64,000 nucleotides of DNA from Xanthobacteraceae bacterium (GTDB lineage: Bacteria > Pseudomonadota > Alphaproteobacteria > Rhizobiales > Xanthobacteraceae). Positions 1-10,987 of the stretch are shown here, in pieces. The translations under genes and the position numbers were made by a program. Below the pieces are notes generated by a model, which saw only the letters and a list, made by a program, of their open reading frames with translations, ran no database searches and had not been told where the DNA came from. The stretch covers positions 1 through 64,000 of the forward strand of contig JALHLQ010000013.1 in the NCBI GenBank assembly GCA_022844485.1. The letters run 5' to 3'. Each line of letters starts with the position of its first letter. Positions within the stretch are counted from its first letter, which is position 1.

Positions 1-34
1 GCTTCTCGGCTAAATCGAAAACAGTAAGGCTCAT
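1..34 (-). CDS. possible 5' end of an unidentified gene running off the window
   Basis: An ATG read leftward from position 34 opens a frame MSLTVFDLAEK that stays open to the window edge. It is preceded on the minus strand by GGAG five bases before the ATG, a plausible ribosome binding site. Only eleven residues are visible and I do not recognise them. If real, the gene is divergent from aroA. It could equally be chance. Confidence 0.3.
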   Translation of the reverse strand, partial: MSLTVFDLAEK

Positions 35-283
35 GGTGGCGGCTCCGAATCAACCCCACCCAGGGAATCAGACTTCCCGCAAGGAGCAAACCGCCGTTAA
101 CCCGAGTTCGGAGCCCTGGGACCCGGGCGTGACGCGCGGCTTGGCTGCGTGTTAGAGGATTTTCCGGCCCGGCGAGACCCGCCTGGCCATCGACAACGCG
201 CAGAACATCGCCTCCTGCCTGATCCGAAATTGTCGGGGTCGTATCAGGCTCAAGGAGGGCCCGCCCAACCGGATCAGCTTGCC

Positions 284-1621
284 TTGGCTCCTCGTCTCGA
301 AACATTGCCGCTCACCACCCGACGCGCAGGAGCGATCAGGGGCCGCATTCGCGTGCCGGGCGACAAGTCGATTTCGCACCGGGCGCTCATTCTTGGCGCG
401 CTGACGGTGGGCGAGACTCGCATCCTGGGCCTGCTCGAAGGCGAGGATGTCATCAATACGGGGAGAGCCATGCGCGCGCTCGGCGCAACGGTGGAGCGAA
501 GGGGCGAGGGCGCTTGGCATGTGAGGGGCGTTGGCGTCGGCGGCTTCGCGGAACCTGCGTCCACGCTCGACTTCGGCAATTCAGGCACGGGCTGTCGGCT
601 GGTGATGGGCGCGGTTGCCGGCTGTCCGGTGGCGGCGACATTCGATGGCGATGCCTCCTTGCGAAAGCGCCCGATGCGGCGCCTCCTCGATCCGCTCGAG
701 CGCATTGGTGCGCGCGTCATGGCCACCGGCGAAGGCGGTCGCTTGCCGATGACCTTGCAGGGGGCGCGCGACCCCATGCCGATCATCTACGAGCCGCCGG
801 TCGCATCGGCGCAACTCAAATCAGCCGTCCTGCTCGCCGGACTTGCAGCGCCGGGCGAGACGACGGTGATCGAGGCGCAAGCGACGCGCGATCATACCGA
901 ACGGATGCTGAGTCATTTCGGCGCCGAACTTCGCAGCGAGACGTCCGGCGCGCATGGCCGGCGGGTCGTGCTCAGGGGCCAACCGGAACTCGTCGCCGCG
1001 TCGATTGCCGTGCCGGCGGATCCGTCCTCCGCCGCCTTTCCCCTGGTTGCGGCTTTGATCGTGCCGCGCTCCGAACTTGTGCTCGAAGGCGTGATGATGA
1101 ACCCGCTGCGGACGGGCCTCTTCACCACGCTTGCCGAAATGGGCGCACAAATCGAGATTGTGTCGAGAACGACCGAAGGCGGCGAAGAGATTGCCGATCT
1201 GCGCCTGCGTGCCGGCGAGCTTCGCGGAGTGAGCGTTCCCGCGGAACGCGCCCCCTCGATGATCGACGAGTATCCGATTCTCGCCGTGGCCGCGTCATTC
1301 GCGAACGGCACGACGCGCATGCGCGGCCTCAAGGAGCTTCGGGTCAAGGAATCTGATCGCCTGCAGGCGACCGCGGACATGCTGCGCGTCAACGGCGTCG
1401 AGGCGGAGATCGAGGGCGACGACCTGATCGTGCACGGGCGCGGTCGCGTCCCAGGCGGGGCGCGCGTTGCGACTCACATGGATCACCGCATCGCCATGTC
1501 GGCTTTGGTGATGGGGCTCGCCGCCGAGAAGCCGGTCATGGTGGACGACAGCGCGTTCATCGCGACGAGCTTTCCCGGTTTCGTGCCCCTCATGCAAGGT
1601 CTGGGCGCTGATTTCGGATGA
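284..1621 (+). CDS. aroA: 3-phosphoshikimate 1-carboxyvinyltransferase (EPSP synthase)
   Basis: Cytosolic shikimate-pathway enzyme joining phosphoenolpyruvate to shikimate 3-phosphate. Visible landmarks are GDKSISHR near residue 26, a NSGTGCR stretch, [21 protein letters not shown] and a C-terminal DHRIAMS. The GDK and SAQ signatures resemble the class II (CP4-like) enzymes of rhizobia, although the CP4 NPTR motif reads NPLR here. Length (about 445 aa) fits the family. The start is uncertain: no ATG lies in the right place, and the TTG at 284 is chosen because family similarity begins just after it. A GTG at 149 would add 45 residues unlike the family. An AAGGAGG at 252-258 is too far from the TTG to be convincing. 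It ends 18 bases before cmk, so the two are probably co-transcribed. Confidence 0.93.
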   Translation: MAPRLETLPLTTRRAGAIRGRIRVPGDKSISHRALILGALTVGETRILGLLEGEDVINTGRAMRALGATVERRGEGAWHVRGVGVGGFAEPASTLDFGNSGTGCRLVMGAVAGCPVAATFDGDASLRKRPMRRLLDPLERIGARVMATGEGGRLPMTLQGARDPMPIIYEPPVASAQLKSAVLLAGLAAPGETTVIEAQATRDHTERMLSHFGAELRSETSGAHGRRVVLRGQPELVAASIAVPADPSSAAFPLVAALIVPRSELVLEGVMMNPLRTGLFTTLAEMGAQIEIVSRTTEGGEEIADLRLRAGELRGVSVPAERAPSMIDEYPILAVAASFANGTTRMRGLKELRVKESDRLQATADMLRVNGVEAEIEGDDLIVHGRGRVPGGARVATHMDHRIAMSALVMGLAAEKPVMVDDSAFIATSFPGFVPLMQGLGADFG

Positions 1622-1639
1622 GCAAAGGACCGCCGTGTC

Positions 1640-2278
1640 ATGATCATCGCCATCGACGGTCCGGCCGCGTCGGGCAAAGGAACGCTGGGCAAGCGGCTTG
1701 CCGCGCATTACGGCTTTCATCATCTCGACACCGGGCTGATCTACCGCGCTGTTGCGCGTGCTCTTCTCGAGGGCGGCCACCCGCTTGACGACGAGGTTCA
1801 CGCCGAGCAGGCGGCGCGCAGGCTCGAGGCCGCGCGCTTCGACGAGGGGGCGCTCAAGAGCCAGGCCATGGGCGAGGCCGCGTCCGTCGTCTCGGCCCTC
1901 CCCAAGGTCCGCGCCGCATTAGTCGATTTTCAACGCCGATTCGCCGGCCGGCCCCCGGGCGCAGTGCTGGACGGGCGCGACATCGGAACCGTCATTTGCC
2001 CCCAGGCCGATGTGAAAATATTCGTCATCGCCTCGGAGCAGGAGCGCGCCCGCCGCCGTGCCGCCGAGTTGCGGGCCGGCGGCAATATGGTCGATGAGGA
2101 GGCGGTTCTCGCCGATATTCTCCGGCGTGACGAACGCGATCGCGGCCGTGCTGTGGCGCCCTTGCGGGCTGCGGCGGATGCACACTTGCTCGATACCACT
2201 CATTTGGATATAGACGCGGCAGTCCGGGCAGCCGTCGACATTGTCGAGGCGGTCCGAGCGGGCCGGGGGCACGGCTGA
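1640..2278 (+). CDS. cmk: cytidylate kinase
   Basis: Phosphorylates CMP and dCMP with ATP in pyrimidine nucleotide salvage. The P-loop is [10 protein letters not shown] (residues 6-15), followed by [10 protein letters not shown] near 31-40 and the [11 protein letters not shown] stretch near 113-123, all typical of bacterial Cmk. The 212-residue length is normal. It follows aroA after 18 bases and precedes rpsA, the order aroA-cmk-rpsA found across alphaproteobacteria. Confidence 0.96.
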   Translation: MIIAIDGPAASGKGTLGKRLAAHYGFHHLDTGLIYRAVARALLEGGHPLDDEVHAEQAARRLEAARFDEGALKSQAMGEAASVVSALPKVRAALVDFQRRFAGRPPGAVLDGRDIGTVICPQADVKIFVIASEQERARRRAAELRAGGNMVDEEAVLADILRRDERDRGRAVAPLRAAADAHLLDTTHLDIDAAVRAAVDIVEAVRAGRGHG

Positions 2279-2364
2279 CCGTACCCTCGCCTTGGAGGAT
2301 CGCCCGCTCGCACGCTTCGTATCGGTCTGCCGGATTTTGACCGTTCCCGTTCGCACGCTGCGCC

Positions 2365-2393
2365 AGCGCCGGCCCACCGTTTTTGGTGGCGCT
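2365..2393 (+). promoter_or_regulatory. possible stem-loop in the rpsA leader
   Basis: In the 189-base gap between cmk and rpsA, CCACC (2374-2378) can pair with GGTGG (2385-2389) around a GTTTTT loop, and AGCG (2365-2368) with CGCT (2390-2393) around a bulge. S1 controls its own synthesis in E. coli, so a structured leader would be unsurprising, but this hairpin is only a candidate. Confidence 0.25.
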
Positions 2394-2467
2394 CGAGGTC
2401 TGCGGGACCTTGAGCCCGTGCGAAAGGGAACATCCTTTCAACCATCGGCGCATCCGCAGGAGATTTC

Positions 2468-4198
2468 ATGGCCCAAGTTGCTGTTGCGCCCACGCGTGAG
2501 GATTTCGCCAAGCTGCTCGACGAGTCGTTCGGAGCCGGCAGTCTGCAGGAGGGATCGGTCGTTCACGGCAAAGTCGTCGGGATCGAAAAGGATCTTGCCG
2601 TGATCGACGTCGGTGCAAAGACCGAAGGTCGTGTGCCCTTGCGGGAGTTTTTCGGCCCCGGCCGGCAGGCGAGCCTCAAGATCGGCGACACCGTCGAGGT
2701 CTATCTCGAGCGCGTCGAGAATGCGCTGGGCGAGGCGGTTCTCTCGCGCGACAAGGCGCGCCGCGAGGAGAGCTGGGGCAAGCTCGAGAAGGCCTTCGAG
2801 GGCGGTGAGAAGGTCCAGGGCGTCATCTTCAATCAGGTCAAGGGCGGCTTCACGGTCGACCTCGACGGCGCGGTGGCGTTTCTGCCGCGCAGCCAGGTCG
2901 ACATCCGCCCCATTCGCGATGTGTCGCCGCTGATGAATGTTCCGCAGCAATTCCAGATCCTCAAGATGGATCGCCGGCGCGGCAATATCGTCGTCTCGCG
3001 CCGCACGGTGCTGGAGGAAACCCGCGCCGAGCAGCGTCAGGAGCTGGTGCAGAATCTCGAAGAGGGCCAGGTGATCGACGGTGTGGTGAAGAACATCACC
3101 GACTACGGCGCTTTCGTCGATCTCGGCGGCATCGACGGATTGCTTCATGTGACCGACATTGCCTGGCGGCGCGTGAACCATCCCTCCGAGGTGCTCAATA
3201 TCGGTCAGCAGGTTCGCGTGAAGATCATCAAGATCAATCACGAGACGCACCGCATCTCGCTGGGTATGAAGCAGCTGCAAGCCGATCCGTGGCAGGGCAT
3301 CGAGGCGAAATATCCGGTCGGCGCGCGCCTGCGCGGCCGCGTGACGAACATCACCGACTACGGCGCTTTCGTCGAGCTCGAGCCGGGGATCGAGGGTCTC
3401 ATCCACGTCTCGGAAATGTCGTGGACGAAAAAGAACGTTCATCCGGGAAAGATTGTTTCGACCTCGCAGGAGGTCGAAGTGCAGGTGCTGGAGGTGGATC
3501 CGGTCAAGCGCCGCATCTCGCTCGGGCTGAAGCAGACGATGCGTAATCCTTGGGAGGTCTTTGTCGAGAAGCACCCGGTCGGCAGCATCGTGGAAGGCGA
3601 GGTCAAGAACAAGACCGAGTTCGGTCTCTTCCTCGGCCTGGAAGGCGATGTCGACGGCATGGTCCATCTGTCGGACCTCGATTGGAAGCGTCCCGGCGAG
3701 CAGGCGATCGAGGATTTCAAGAAGGGAGACCAGGTGCGCGCTGTCCTTCTCGACGTCGACGTGGAGAAGGAGCGCATTTCGCTCGGCATCAAGCAGGTCG
3801 AAGGCGATCCCTTTGCCGAGGCCGGCGACGTCAAGAAGGGCGCGATCGTCACCTGCGAAGTGACAGACGTGAAGGAGTCGGGCCTCGACGTCACCATTGT
3901 GGGCACCGATCTGACCGCCTTCATCAAGCGCGCCGAGCTGGCGCGCGACCGCTCCGAGCAGCGTCCGGAACGCTTCTCGGTGGGGCAGAAGGTGGATGCC
4001 CGCGTCACGCAATTCGACCGCAAGGCGCGCAAGGTCACCGTGTCGATCAAAGCGCTGGAAGTGGCGGAAGAGAAAGAGGCCATCGCCCAGTACGGCACGG
4101 CCGATTCGGGAGCCTCGCTCGGCGACATTCTCGGTGCGGCGCTCAAGCGCGCGGAGAAGAAGGACGGTGACGACGGCGACAACGACAAGGAAGAGTGA
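2468..4198 (+). CDS. rpsA: 30S ribosomal protein S1
   Basis: RNA-binding ribosomal protein needed for initiation on most mRNAs. The 576 residues contain six S1 (OB-fold) repeats at roughly 27-95, 110-175, 195-265, 280-352, 368-437 and 455-525. The third and fourth are nearly duplicate, each with NITDYGAFV and later RISLG. The acidic, low-complexity C-terminus (DGDDGDNDKEE) is usual in alphaproteobacteria. The ATG has a good site, GCAGGAGA, eight bases upstream. A strong hairpin follows the stop. Confidence 0.98.
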   Translation: MAQVAVAPTREDFAKLLDESFGAGSLQEGSVVHGKVVGIEKDLAVIDVGAKTEGRVPLREFFGPGRQASLKIGDTVEVYLERVENALGEAVLSRDKARREESWGKLEKAFEGGEKVQGVIFNQVKGGFTVDLDGAVAFLPRSQVDIRPIRDVSPLMNVPQQFQILKMDRRRGNIVVSRRTVLEETRAEQRQELVQNLEEGQVIDGVVKNITDYGAFVDLGGIDGLLHVTDIAWRRVNHPSEVLNIGQQVRVKIIKINHETHRISLGMKQLQADPWQGIEAKYPVGARLRGRVTNITDYGAFVELEPGIEGLIHVSEMSWTKKNVHPGKIVSTSQEVEVQVLEVDPVKRRISLGLKQTMRNPWEVFVEKHPVGSIVEGEVKNKTEFGLFLGLEGDVDGMVHLSDLDWKRPGEQAIEDFKKGDQVRAVLLDVDVEKERISLGIKQVEGDPFAEAGDVKKGAIVTCEVTDVKESGLDVTIVGTDLTAFIKRAELARDRSEQRPERFSVGQKVDARVTQFDRKARKVTVSIKALEVAEEKEAIAQYGTADSGASLGDILGAALKRAEKKDGDDGDNDKEE

Positions 4199-4202
4199 GT
4201 TC

Positions 4203-4248
4203 AAACGCGCCGGGTTCGAGGCCGTCGGCCGCGGGTCCCGGCGCGTTT
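4203..4248 (+). terminator. terminator-like hairpin after rpsA
   Basis: AAACGCGCCGGG (4203-4214) is perfectly complementary to CCCGGCGCGTTT (4237-4248), leaving a 22-base loop. It starts four bases after the rpsA stop. The 3' side is only mildly T-rich (GTTTGCTGTTGCT), so it may work as a transcript-stabilising hairpin as much as a terminator. Confidence 0.55.
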
Positions 4249-4376
4249 GCTGTTGCTGACGGTCGTTTTGCTCCTGTTTGCCATGTTGCCGGCGGATCCG
4301 TGTCGCGCATTGACGCTCAATGGCCGCCGCGTCACCTTGTTCTGGGATTCTCAGTTTTCTGGATTTTGGAGGACCG

Positions 4377-5372
4377 ATGTCGCTCGACGCAGACCACATG
4401 GTGGATCGTCGCCGCTTGAGGCGTAAGCTGTCCTTCTGGCGAGTCGCGGCCGTGCTTGCGGTGCTTGTCGCCCTGCTCGGGGCCGGCGGAGTGTGGATGC
4501 GCAATGGGGCGTTCACGACCGCGCTGACCGACGTGCCGGGCACATCCTATGTGGCGCGCGTGACGGTGAGCGGGCTGATCCGGGGAGATCAGGAGCGGAC
4601 CCGTGCGCTTGAGCGGCTCGCCCGCTCCAGCGCGCGCGCCGTGATCGTTCACATTGATAGTCCAGGGGGAACCACCTCGGGCGCCGAGCAGCTTCACGAC
4701 TCGCTCCGGCGCGTGGCGGCACGCAAGCCCCTGGTGGTTGTCGTCAACAGCCTCGCCGCCTCGGGCGGCTACATCGCGGCCATGAGCGCCGACCACATCA
4801 TTGCCCAGGGCAACTCCCTGGTCGGCTCCATCGGCGTGCTGTTCCAGTACCCGAAGCTCGAAGAGCTGATGAAGACGCTTGGCGTGCGTGTCGAGGAAAT
4901 CAAGTCGTCGCCGCTGAAGGCGGCTCCCAGCGCCTTCGAGCCGACAAGTCCGGAGGCGCGGGCGGCCCTCGAGTCGATCGTGAAGGATTCGTATGATTGG
5001 TTTCGCGGCCTCGTTCGCGACCGCCGCAAGCTCGATGGTCCGGCGCTGGAGCGCGTCGCCGACGGACGGATTTTCACCGGCCGGCAGGCACTCGATCTCA
5101 AACTCGTCGATTCTCTCGGCGACGAACGTTCCGCGCGTGAATGGCTTGCCAAAGAGAGGGATATTCCCGCCAACACCTCTGTGCGCGACTGGGAGTTGCG
5201 GTCGCGCTATGGCGATCTCTCCTTTCTGCATCTCGTTGCGGCCTGGGGGCTGGACCTTGTGGGCCTGAATTCGCTGGCCCAGCGAATCCAGCTCGTGGGA
5301 GGTTTGCAAGCCATTGAACGCCTTCACCTTGACGGTCTACTGGCGCTTTGGCACCCTGCGCTGGGGAACTGA
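4377..5372 (+). CDS. sppA: signal peptide peptidase SppA, 36 kDa type (S49 protease)
   Basis: Inner-membrane serine protease that degrades cleaved signal peptides. One N-terminal membrane helix (about residues 25-43) is followed by the S49 domain: HIDSPGG, ASGGYIAAMSAD with the nucleophile serine, GSIGVLFQYP, and SSPLKAAPS with the catalytic lysine. At 331 residues it is the short single-domain form. The ATG at 4377 is chosen because GGAGGA lies just before it; an in-frame ATG at 4320 lacks a site and would add an unlikely extension. It sits 15 bases upstream of ihfB, an arrangement common in rhizobia. Confidence 0.93.
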   Translation: MSLDADHMVDRRRLRRKLSFWRVAAVLAVLVALLGAGGVWMRNGAFTTALTDVPGTSYVARVTVSGLIRGDQERTRALERLARSSARAVIVHIDSPGGTTSGAEQLHDSLRRVAARKPLVVVVNSLAASGGYIAAMSADHIIAQGNSLVGSIGVLFQYPKLEELMKTLGVRVEEIKSSPLKAAPSAFEPTSPEARAALESIVKDSYDWFRGLVRDRRKLDGPALERVADGRIFTGRQALDLKLVDSLGDERSAREWLAKERDIPANTSVRDWELRSRYGDLSFLHLVAAWGLDLVGLNSLAQRIQLVGGLQAIERLHLDGLLALWHPALGN

Positions 5373-5387
5373 GGGGGCGAGCGGGCG

Positions 5388-5696
5388 ATGATCAAATCGG
5401 AGCTTGTACAGCGCATTGCGGATCAAAATCCGCATCTCTACCAGCGCGACGTGGAAAATATCATCAGCGCCATCCTCAACGAAATCGTGGCCGCGCTGGC
5501 GCGCGGCGACCGGGTGGAGTTGCGAGGTTTCGGGGCCTTTTCGGTGAAGCACCGCCCGGCGCGCACCGGGCGCAATCCGCGCACCGGTGCTCACGTCAAC
5601 GTAGGACGCAAAAGCGTGCCTTTCTTCAAGACGGGCAAGGAAATGCGCGAGCGCCTGAACAAGACCGAGGGCGGCCAGACCGAAAACGCCGCGTGA
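5388..5696 (+). CDS. ihfB: integration host factor subunit beta
   Basis: Small HU-family protein that pairs with IhfA and bends DNA at specific sites. The 102 residues show the whole fold: helical N-terminus, VELRGFGAF, and the DNA-inserting arm containing RTGRNPRTG. The IHF-beta character comes from [19 protein letters not shown]. It follows sppA after 15 bases. The name depends on similarity to IHF-beta over plain HU, which is good here. Confidence 0.93.
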   Translation: MIKSELVQRIADQNPHLYQRDVENIISAILNEIVAALARGDRVELRGFGAFSVKHRPARTGRNPRTGAHVNVGRKSVPFFKTGKEMRERLNKTEGGQTENAA

Positions 5697-5756
5697 GTTC
5701 GCAGGCGAAGGCCTGCGCTTGACCCGGCCATCCGATCCGACAACTGTCGGCATCTC

Positions 5757-5782
5757 GTGGTCCGATTCTAACATTCGCATCC
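5757..5782 (-). repeat. dispersed 26-base repeat, copy 1
   Basis: Read on the minus strand this starts GGATGCGAATGTTAG and ends GAATCGGACCAC. A second copy at 21201-21226 matches at 23 of 26 positions. It lies in the 196-base gap between ihfB and the LapA-like gene, where I see no gene. Confidence 0.5.
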
Positions 5783-5892
5783 CGTGCCGGCAGGCGATCG
5801 GCGAATGATTGGAATCAAAAGGGCCACCAGCCAGGGCTGAATGAAAGGCGCGCAGGCGCGAGCGCCTTGATCGCTGGCGGGAAGGGCGACGG

Positions 5893-6252
5893 ATGCTGCG
5901 CAAATTTTTGAAGCTGATCGTGTTGGTCCCGCTTGGGCTTTTCATCATCATGTTCGCGGTGGCGAATCGTCAGGTGGTGACCGTGTCGCTCGATGTCTTC
6001 GGCACCGAGCCGCCGTTATTCTCTGTCACCGCGCCGCTGTTCATTGTCGTGCTCCTGACGCTTACGGCGGGGGTCATTGTGGGCGGCGTTGCGACCTGGC
6101 TGAACCAGGCGAAATGGCGAGGAGACGCGCGCCGCGCCCGCGCCGAAGCGAGGCGCTTGGCCGCCGAAGTCAGAGAGGCGCGCGAACGCGAGGCGAAGCC
6201 CGGGCTTCCGATGATCGGGCATGACCGCGCGCATCGCCGGCCCGCGGCCTGA
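5893..6252 (+). CDS. LapA-domain (DUF1049) inner-membrane protein
   Basis: A 119-residue protein with two hydrophobic segments (about 6-27 and 42-68) followed by a charged helical tail rich in Arg, Ala and Glu (about 75-106), the pattern of the LapA or DUF1049 family. In E. coli the related LapA acts with LapB in controlling lipopolysaccharide synthesis; that role is not shown here, and no lapB lies beside it. It sits between ihfB and the trp genes, its usual place in rhizobia. Confidence 0.8.
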   Translation: MLRKFLKLIVLVPLGLFIIMFAVANRQVVTVSLDVFGTEPPLFSVTAPLFIVVLLTLTAGVIVGGVATWLNQAKWRGDARRARAEARRLAAEVREAREREAKPGLPMIGHDRAHRRPAA

Positions 6253-6269
6253 TCTGGCGGGAACAGCTC

Positions 6270-7214
6270 TTGCGCATCGTCACCGCCGAGGACATCGAGC
6301 GTGTTCTGACCTACGAGCGCCTGGTCGACGCGCTGGCGGACGCCTTCCGCGGCGAGGTGACCGTTCCGGTGCGTCATCATCATACGGTGCCGCAGCCGGG
6401 CAGGGATGCGACCCTGCTGCTGATGCCGGCTTGGACCGTGTCCGGCCATCGCTATCTCGGCTGCAAGATCGTGGCGGTCTTTCCCGACAACGCGGCGCTT
6501 GGACGGCCGTCCGTGTATGGCAGCTACATTCTGATGGCCGGCGAGAGCGGCGAGCCGCTCGCGATCATGGATGGACGTACGCTGACTGTGTGGCGGACCG
6601 CGGCAGCCTCCGCGCTTGCGGCGCGCTATCTGGCGCGCGGCGATGCGAGCCATCTCGTGATAGTCGGGGCGGGGGCGCTCGCGCCGCATCTCGTCCGCGC
6701 CCACGCAGCGGTGCTGCCGATCACGCGCGTGACGATCTGGAACCGGACGCGGGAACACGCGGCGGGGCTCGCGAGCCGCTTTGGACAGAACGGATTCGAT
6801 GTTAGCGTCACGGACGATCTCGAAGCCGCGGTCCGCGGGGCGGATATCGTCTCCTGCGCCACGCTGTCGTCGGCGCCGCTCGTGCAGGGCGCTTGGCTGA
6901 AGGCCGGGACCCATGTCGACCTTGTCGGCGGCTTCACGCCGGCCATGCGCGAGGCCGATGACGAGACGATCCGCCGTGCGGCGGTGTTCGTCGACACGCG
7001 CGCGGGTGCGCTCAAGGAGGCGGGCGACATCGTCGACCCGATCCGCCGCGGCGTCATCGGGGAAACCGACCTGCAAGGCGATCTCTTCGACCTTTGCCGG
7101 GGAGTGGCCAAGGGTCGCCGCACGGCCGCGGAAATCACGGTGTTCAAGTCGGTCGGCACCGCAATCGAGGATTTGGCCGCGGCGATGCTGGTTTGGGCGC
7201 AAATCCGCACCTGA
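6270..7214 (+). CDS. ornithine cyclodeaminase / mu-crystallin family protein
   Basis: A 314-residue NAD(P)-dependent enzyme of the ornithine cyclodeaminase family. A Rossmann motif VIVGAGALAPHLVRA occurs near residues 131-145, with GRTLTVWRTAAASALAAR before it and GADIVSCAT after it. Family members deaminate ornithine to proline, reduce ketimines, or make opine-like metabolites, so the substrate is open. The start is a TTG at 6270, 17 bases after the LapA-like gene, with no clear ribosome binding site. It lies between lapA and trpF, which are usually closer neighbours in rhizobia. Confidence 0.85.
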   Translation: MRIVTAEDIERVLTYERLVDALADAFRGEVTVPVRHHHTVPQPGRDATLLLMPAWTVSGHRYLGCKIVAVFPDNAALGRPSVYGSYILMAGESGEPLAIMDGRTLTVWRTAAASALAARYLARGDASHLVIVGAGALAPHLVRAHAAVLPITRVTIWNRTREHAAGLASRFGQNGFDVSVTDDLEAAVRGADIVSCATLSSAPLVQGAWLKAGTHVDLVGGFTPAMREADDETIRRAAVFVDTRAGALKEAGDIVDPIRRGVIGETDLQGDLFDLCRGVAKGRRTAAEITVFKSVGTAIEDLAAAMLVWAQIRT

Positions 7215-7308
7215 GCCGCGGCTTTCAGACAAGACAAATGCGCCCTATCCATGTAGAACCGCGGCCAAATCGTCACCATCTTCTGGCTCGGCAGCCTGTG
7301 CGGATTCG

Positions 7309-7983
7309 ATGTCTGTTTCGGTCAAGATTTGCGGGATCAACACGCCTGACGCGCTCGCGGCCGCGCTCGCGGCCGGCGCGGATGCGGTCGGGTTCGTGTT
7401 CTTTCCCCCTTCCCCCCGCAACCTGGGGATTGCGGCGGCGGGAGCATTGGCGGGCCGCGTGAACGGCCGTGCCACGAAAGTTGCGCTGACCGTCGATGCC
7501 GATGACACGCTGCTCGCGTCCATTGTCGAGGCCGTCAAGCCGGACATGCTCCAATTGCATGGGCAGGAGTCTCCGGCGCGTGTTGCGTCCATCCGGGCAC
7601 GATTTGGTTTGCCCATGATGAAGGCTTTGCCGGTCGAAACGCGCGCCGACCTGGCGGCCGTTCCGGACTATGCAAAGCTGGCCGATCGCATTCTGTTCGA
7701 TGCGCGCCCGCCGCGCGGCGCGTCGCGGCCCGGCGGGCTGGGAACGCCGTTCGATTGGTCCCTGCTCGAAAAGCTCGATCTGCCGGTTCCCTTCACGCTG
7801 TCCGGCGGTCTCGATCCTGAGAACGTCGCCGAGGCCATTCGCGTCACGCGCCCCGACGGCGTCGACGTCTCCTCCGGCGTCGAGCGCGCGCCGGGCGAAA
7901 AAGATCCCGAAAAGATTCGCGCCTTCATCCGCGCAGCACGCGCAGCGGCGAGCATGCGTGACAAGGTTCTGGGTTCTGCATGA
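7309..7983 (+). CDS. trpF: phosphoribosylanthranilate isomerase
   Basis: Isomerises N-(5-phosphoribosyl)anthranilate in tryptophan synthesis. It begins SVKICGIN with the catalytic cysteine, then [21 protein letters not shown], the LFDA stretch, and [11 protein letters not shown] near the end; 224 residues is normal. The ATG at 7309 is chosen because the family starts there. Its TGA overlaps the ATG of trpB by four bases, so the two are translationally coupled. Confidence 0.96.
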   Translation: MSVSVKICGINTPDALAAALAAGADAVGFVFFPPSPRNLGIAAAGALAGRVNGRATKVALTVDADDTLLASIVEAVKPDMLQLHGQESPARVASIRARFGLPMMKALPVETRADLAAVPDYAKLADRILFDARPPRGASRPGGLGTPFDWSLLEKLDLPVPFTLSGGLDPENVAEAIRVTRPDGVDVSSGVERAPGEKDPEKIRAFIRAARAAASMRDKVLGSA

Positions 7984-9200
7984 CCGTCCAGCAGCCGAAT
8001 ACGTTTCGCAGCGGCCCCGACGAGCGCGGTCATTTCGGCCTTCACGGCGGGCGCTTTGTCGCCGAGACCTTGATGCCGCTCATTCTTGAACTGGAAAAAG
8101 CCTACGCCGCGGCGAAGGTCGATCCTGCCTTTCAAGGCGAGATGAGATCCTATCTCAAGCACTATGTCGGCCGGCCGTCGCCGCTCTACTTCGCCGAGCG
8201 CATCACCGAGCACTGCGGCGGGGCAAAAGTGTATTTCAAGCGCGACGAGCTGAACCATACCGGCGCGCACAAAGTGAACAATGTGCTCGGGCAGATTCTG
8301 CTGGCGCGCCGCATGGGCAAGAAGCGCATCATTGCCGAGACCGGCGCTGGCCAGCACGGCGTCGCGACCGCGACGCTGTGCGCGCGCTTCGGTCTCGATT
8401 GCATCGTCTACATGGGCTCCGTTGACGTCGAGCGGCAGAAGCCGAACGTGTTTCGCATGCAGATGCTGGGGGCCGAGGTGCGGCCCGTGCAGTCCGGGTC
8501 GAAAACGCTGAAAGATGCGATGAACGAAGCGCTGCGGGATTGGGTGACGAATGTCGAGACCACGTTCTATTGCATCGGCACCGTCGCCGGCCCGCATCCC
8601 TATCCGATGATGGTGCGCGATTTCCAATCCGTCATCGGTGAGGAAACCCGCGCGCAGATGATGGAGGCGGAAGGCCGGCTGCCGGATTCTCTGGTTGCCG
8701 CGATCGGCGGCGGGTCGAACGCGATGGGCCTGTTCTATCCCTTCCTCGACGATACGCAGATCGAGATATTTGGGGTCGAGGCCGCGGGCTGCGGCTTGAA
8801 CTCGGGTCTGCATGCCGCGTCGATCGCGGGCGGCCGGCCGGGCGTGCTGCACGGCAACCGCACCTATCTCCTCATGAACGAGGACGGGCAGATCAACGAG
8901 GCGCATTCGATCTCCGCGGGCCTCGATTACCCCGGCATCGGCCCGGAGCACTCCTGGCTCAACGATGTCGGCCGCGTGAAATATCTCTCAGCGACCGACG
9001 ACGAGGCGCTGGCCGCGTTCCAGCTGTGCTCGAAGCTCGAAGGCATCATCCCGGCGCTCGAGCCCGCGCATGCGCTCGCCAAAGTGTTGGAGCTCGCGCC
9101 GAAGAAGCCGAAGGATCACCTGATGGTGATGAATCTCTGCGGCCGCGGCGATAAGGACATTTTCACGGTGGCCGAGCATCTCGGGGGCAAATTGGGATGA
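7980..9200 (+). CDS. trpB: tryptophan synthase beta chain
   Basis: PLP enzyme condensing indole with serine. HTGAHKVNN contains the Schiff-base lysine at about residue 98, and GGGSNAMG near 235 binds the PLP phosphate. Other family marks are AETGAGQHG and [13 protein letters not shown]. The 406-residue length is typical. Its start overlaps the trpF stop and its stop overlaps the trpA start, both as ATGA. Confidence 0.98.
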   Translation: MTVQQPNTFRSGPDERGHFGLHGGRFVAETLMPLILELEKAYAAAKVDPAFQGEMRSYLKHYVGRPSPLYFAERITEHCGGAKVYFKRDELNHTGAHKVNNVLGQILLARRMGKKRIIAETGAGQHGVATATLCARFGLDCIVYMGSVDVERQKPNVFRMQMLGAEVRPVQSGSKTLKDAMNEALRDWVTNVETTFYCIGTVAGPHPYPMMVRDFQSVIGEETRAQMMEAEGRLPDSLVAAIGGGSNAMGLFYPFLDDTQIEIFGVEAAGCGLNSGLHAASIAGGRPGVLHGNRTYLLMNEDGQINEAHSISAGLDYPGIGPEHSWLNDVGRVKYLSATDDEALAAFQLCSKLEGIIPALEPAHALAKVLELAPKKPKDHLMVMNLCGRGDKDIFTVAEHLGGKLG

Positions 9201-10036
9201 CCACGCGCATTGACCGCCGCTTTGCCGAATTGAAGCGCGAGGGCCGCGCCGGCCTGGTCACGTTCCTCATGTCCGGCGATCCGGATTTCGAAACTTCGCG
9301 CGCGATCGTCGAGGCGCTTCCGAACGCAGGCGCCGACGTGATCGAGCTCGGCATGCCTTTTACCGATCCGATGGCGGATGGTCCTTCGATCCAGGCGGCA
9401 GGCCTGCGCGCGCTCAAAGCGGGCCAGACCCTGGTCAAGACGCTCGCGCTCGTGCGCGATTTCCGTACGCGCGAGGATCGGACGCCGCTTGTGCTGATGG
9501 GCTACTACAACCCGATCTACATCTACGGCGTCGATCGCTTCCTGAAGGACGCCATCGCCGCGGGCGTCGACGGCCTGATCGTGGTCGATCTTCCGCCGGA
9601 AGAGGACGACGAACTTTGCATCCCGGCCCTGAAGGCGGGGCTCAATTTCATCCGCCTGGCGACACCGACGACGGACGACGCGCGGCTTCCTGCCGTCCTC
9701 GCCAACACCTCGGGTTTTGTCTATTACGTGTCGATCACCGGCATTACCGGTTCTGCGGCGCCCGATCAGGGCAGGGTCGCCGCCGCCGTGTCGCGCATCA
9801 AGCGCCACACGCAGCTTCCGGTCGCCGTCGGTTTTGGCGTGCGCACGGCCGAGCAGGCGCGCGCAATTGCACAAGCGGCGGACGCCGTGGTGGTGGGCTC
9901 GGCCCTGGTCGAGGCTCTGGCGAAAGGCTTGGATGTTGAGGGCAGAGCGACCGAGGGCACGGTCAAATCCGTCGCCGAACTGGTCTCCACATTGGCTGAT
10001 GGCGTGCGCAGCGCGCGTCAGCAAGCCGCGGAGTGA
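9197..10036 (+). CDS. trpA: tryptophan synthase alpha chain
   Basis: TIM-barrel subunit that splits indole-3-glycerol phosphate and passes indole to Trp[18 protein letters not shown] (about 50-66) carries the family signature with a catalytic acid; the phosphate-binding SITGITGSA and [10 protein letters not shown] follow. The 279-residue length is usual. It overlaps trpB by four bases and runs into accD with only a few bases between. Confidence 0.98.
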   Translation: MTTRIDRRFAELKREGRAGLVTFLMSGDPDFETSRAIVEALPNAGADVIELGMPFTDPMADGPSIQAAGLRALKAGQTLVKTLALVRDFRTREDRTPLVLMGYYNPIYIYGVDRFLKDAIAAGVDGLIVVDLPPEEDDELCIPALKAGLNFIRLATPTTDDARLPAVLANTSGFVYYVSITGITGSAAPDQGRVAAAVSRIKRHTQLPVAVGFGVRTAEQARAIAQAADAVVVGSALVEALAKGLDVEGRATEGTVKSVAELVSTLADGVRSARQQAAE

Positions 10037-10041
10037 CATCG

Positions 10042-10962
<921 letters not shown>

Positions 10963-10987
10963 ACCAGCTTCGGCGATAGCCGTCCCC

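Noticed and set aside
2438-4543. A 701-residue open frame antisense to rpsA
   Set aside because: rpsA is certain; the antisense frame is arginine-, histidine- and leucine-rich with no recognisable motif, the usual shadow of a high-GC gene.
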